A stretch of 7,248 bases of DNA from Planctomycetota bacterium (lineage in GTDB: Bacteria; Planctomycetota; Phycisphaerae; Sedimentisphaerales; Anaerohalosphaeraceae): positions 1 through 7,248 of the forward strand of contig QNBS01000118.1 of NCBI GenBank assembly GCA_003644175.1, written 5' to 3'. Position numbers and translations under genes: made by a program. The notes below the pieces were generated by a model. It saw nothing but the letters and a program-made list of their open reading frames with translations. It did not search any database and had not been told where the DNA came from. Positions 5,850 to 7,248 of this stretch are shown piece after piece; the first letter of the stretch is position 1, and every line of letters starts with the position of its first letter.

Positions 5850-6992
5850 TTGATTTACTATTTACTGGAGTTCTTACAGGAGACTTTCGGCTACAGCGCA
5901 AGAGCTTTGCCGGGTTTCCAGAACCTGCTTTTCCGCTGCCTCGTGGCTTTACTGACCAGCCTTGTAATCGCGTTTTTGACCGGTCCTAAGATCATACGAT
6001 GGCTTGTCCGCATGAAGATCGGCGACAGACCCGAGTTTCACCATACCGCCCTCAATGAACTGATGCGGGAGCGGGCCAATACGCCGACCATGGGCGGGCT
6101 GATGATACTGCTTGCAATCATCGGCTCGGTAGTGCTGTGGGCCAGACTCGACAATCCGTTCATTCACAAGGCGCTGTTTATCATCGTCTGGTTCGGCGGA
6201 ATCGGAGCCGCCGACGACTGGCTCAAGCTCACCGCAAAAACTCATCACCGAAGCAGGAACGGGCTAAGGGCATGGGAAAAACTTCTCTTCCAGTTCGGAG
6301 GCGCCGTCCTTATCGCAATGTTTCTTTACTCCGATTTCGCAAAGATAGAAGATGCGAGAATGTTCTGGCTTCCGTTCTACAAACACGGCATACCCCTGGC
6401 CCAGTGGGTGTTCGCCATCATGGTGGTGCTCTACATCTCGGCAACCAGCAACGCCGTCAATCTCACCGACGGCATGGACGGCCTGGCTTCCGGCTGCATA
6501 GGTATCGTCGCCGCCACCCTTATCATACTGTGCTACTTGACATCCGAGAAAATGCTGCCCGCCGGCGAGAGAACATGGGCAAGCTATCTGCTCATCCCGC
6601 ATGTCCCCGAGACGGGCGAACTGTCGGTCTTTTTCGCCGCGATTGCAGGCGCTATCTTAGGCTTTTTGTGGTTCAACTGCCACCCTGCCCAGGTCTTCAT
6701 GGGCGACATCGGCTCACTGCCCTTAGGCGCAGCGGTCGGCTACGGCGCCGTAGTAACAAGAAATGAAATACTCCTCTTCATCATCGGAGGCGTCTTCGTA
6801 ATGGAGCTGATGAGCGTAATACTCCAGGTCGGCTACTTCAAATACACCGGAGGAAAACGCCTATTCCGCTGCGCGCCGATACACCACCACTTCCACCTGG
6901 CCGGCTGGTCCGAACCACAGGTAGTAGTGAGATTCTGGCTCCTGTCGGCAGGCTTTGCAGCACTCGCACTGGCAACACTAAAAATCAGATAA
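5850..6992 (+). CDS. mraY: Phospho-N-acetylmuramoyl-pentapeptide-transferase
   Basis: This integral membrane enzyme transfers phospho-MurNAc-pentapeptide from UDP to undecaprenyl phosphate, making lipid I. The 380 residues compare with about 360 in E. coli and can be followed end to end. Key motifs: TPTMGGLMIL (78-87), the paired catalytic aspartates in GAADDWLKL (D122, D123), NAVNLTDGMDGLA (201-213), GFLWFNCHPAQVFMGDIGSL (271-290, with the third key aspartate D286), GGVFVMELMSVILQVG (313-328), APIHHHFHLAGW (342-353, HHH at 345-347) and the C-terminal VVRFW...LATLKIR. Many hydrophobic segments fit the ten-helix topology. An insertion relative to E. coli lies around residues 232-246, before the YLLIP segment. 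The start is TTG, with GAGAGG eight bases upstream. It follows murF as in dcw clusters, but the MITE-like element has widened the gap to 204 bases, so it may now be transcribed separately. Confidence 0.97.
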   Translation: MIYYLLEFLQETFGYSARALPGFQNLLFRCLVALLTSLVIAFLTGPKIIRWLVRMKIGDRPEFHHTALNELMRERANTPTMGGLMILLAIIGSVVLWARLDNPFIHKALFIIVWFGGIGAADDWLKLTAKTHHRSRNGLRAWEKLLFQFGGAVLIAMFLYSDFAKIEDARMFWLPFYKHGIPLAQWVFAIMVVLYISATSNAVNLTDGMDGLASGCIGIVAATLIILCYLTSEKMLPAGERTWASYLLIPHVPETGELSVFFAAIAGAILGFLWFNCHPAQVFMGDIGSLPLGAAVGYGAVVTRNEILLFIIGGVFVMELMSVILQVGYFKYTGGKRLFRCAPIHHHFHLAGWSEPQVVVRFWLLSAGFAALALATLKIR

Positions 6993-7026
6993 TCCCCCGC
7001 CCTGAAACAGATATTCCAACACAACC

Positions 7027-7056
7027 ACTGACTTCTCCATTAAGTCGGTTTACTTT
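7027..7056 (+). terminator. Weak terminator-like hairpin after mraY
   Basis: ACTGACTT (7027-7034) can pair with AAGTCGGT (7042-7049), with one G-U pair and a seven-base loop, followed by TTACTTT. It lies 34 bases past the mraY stop, a fitting place, but the stem is not GC-rich and the T-run is interrupted. Confidence 0.3.
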
Positions 7057-7124
7057 ATGGCCACGCACGCTGCGTAGAGACTGAGTCAATTTACTTTGTC
7101 GCTGCCCATGCTGTGGAATGGCTA
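7043..7124. repeat. Two degenerate tandem units of 41 bases
   Basis: Units starting at 7043 and 7084 share AGTC, then two variable bases, then TTTACTTT, and match at 25 of the first 36 positions. Each unit starts at the right arm of a GACT...AGTC dyad. The first contains the small perfect hairpin ACGCA-CGC-TGCGT (7063-7075). No reading frame here looks like a gene. Confidence 0.4.
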
Positions 7125-7142
7125 ACCCAAGTTACGCAGTTG

Positions 7143-7168
7143 TGATGAAATAATATTTTTTTTCATCA
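7143..7168. repeat. AT-rich hairpin TGATGAAA / TTTCATCA
   Basis: A perfect eight-base stem (7143-7150 with 7161-7168), extendable by a G-U pair, encloses a ten-base T-rich loop. The T-run lies in the loop rather than after the stem, so it does not look like a standard terminator on either strand. Together with 6993-7026 and 7169-7248 this tail contains no supported gene. Confidence 0.4.
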
Positions 7169-7248
7169 TCAAAACGGTGATTGCTGTTTGTCATTTCGGC
7201 ATGCAAGCCCAAAACCCGATGTAGTGAAGACCTGCCCTCTTGCATCGT

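Noticed and set aside
6137..6766. A 209-codon + strand frame inside mraY
   Set aside because: It is an alternate frame of a clearly conserved membrane enzyme; the translation is Arg-rich and without family features.
7201..7245. Inverted repeat ATGCAAG / CTTGCAT near the right edge, possibly half of another element
   Set aside because: A seven-base stem with a 31-base loop is easily found by chance, and the right context is cut off by the window.

Overview
The window reads as a bacterial chromosome segment, most likely from Planctomycetota, possibly a Phycisphaerae-like lineage. This assignment is an inference. It rests on a Tat-exported Gfo/Idh/MocA oxidoreductase next to a ThuA plus TIM-barrel sugar isomerase-like protein, a pairing very common in that phylum, joined to a meso-diaminopimelate-type peptidoglycan gene set in moderately GC-rich DNA.

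Layout: five genes, all on the + strand. From 1 to 1376 lies the 3' part of a ThuA/TIM-barrel fusion gene whose start is outside the window. It overlaps by one base (TAATG) a Gfo/Idh/MocA oxidoreductase gene (1376-2806), which in turn overlaps murE (about 2806-4251). murE overlaps murF (4248-5645) by four bases (ATGA). A 204-base gap follows, then mraY (5850-6992, TTG start). The last 256 bases hold no convincing gene, only hairpins and degenerate repeats.

Gene logic: MurE adds the third stem-peptide residue (predicted mDAP) to UDP-MurNAc-dipeptide, MurF adds D-Ala-D-Ala, and MraY moves the product onto undecaprenyl phosphate to make lipid I. These are three consecutive steps of cell-wall precursor synthesis. 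The two upstream genes look like sugar oxidation and isomerisation or lyase functions. The unbroken overlaps suggest that all four genes through murF share one transcript.

The main discovery is in the murF-mraY gap. A 145-base non-autonomous element (5634-5778) has 21-base imperfect terminal inverted repeats (18 of 21 pair), both beginning 5'-GTAA. It is flanked directly by an 8-base duplication AAAAACTG. It lies across the murF stop codon: removing it in silico with one duplication copy restores an in-frame murF end (...QKLFS, stop TGA at 5793) about 54 bases before mraY. Inside it are two hairpin modules resembling widely dispersed bacterial repeats and a terminator-like stem with a T6 tract. 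It looks like a MITE, by its ends possibly mobilised by an IS66-type transposase, that rewrote the end of murF and may have altered transcription into mraY.
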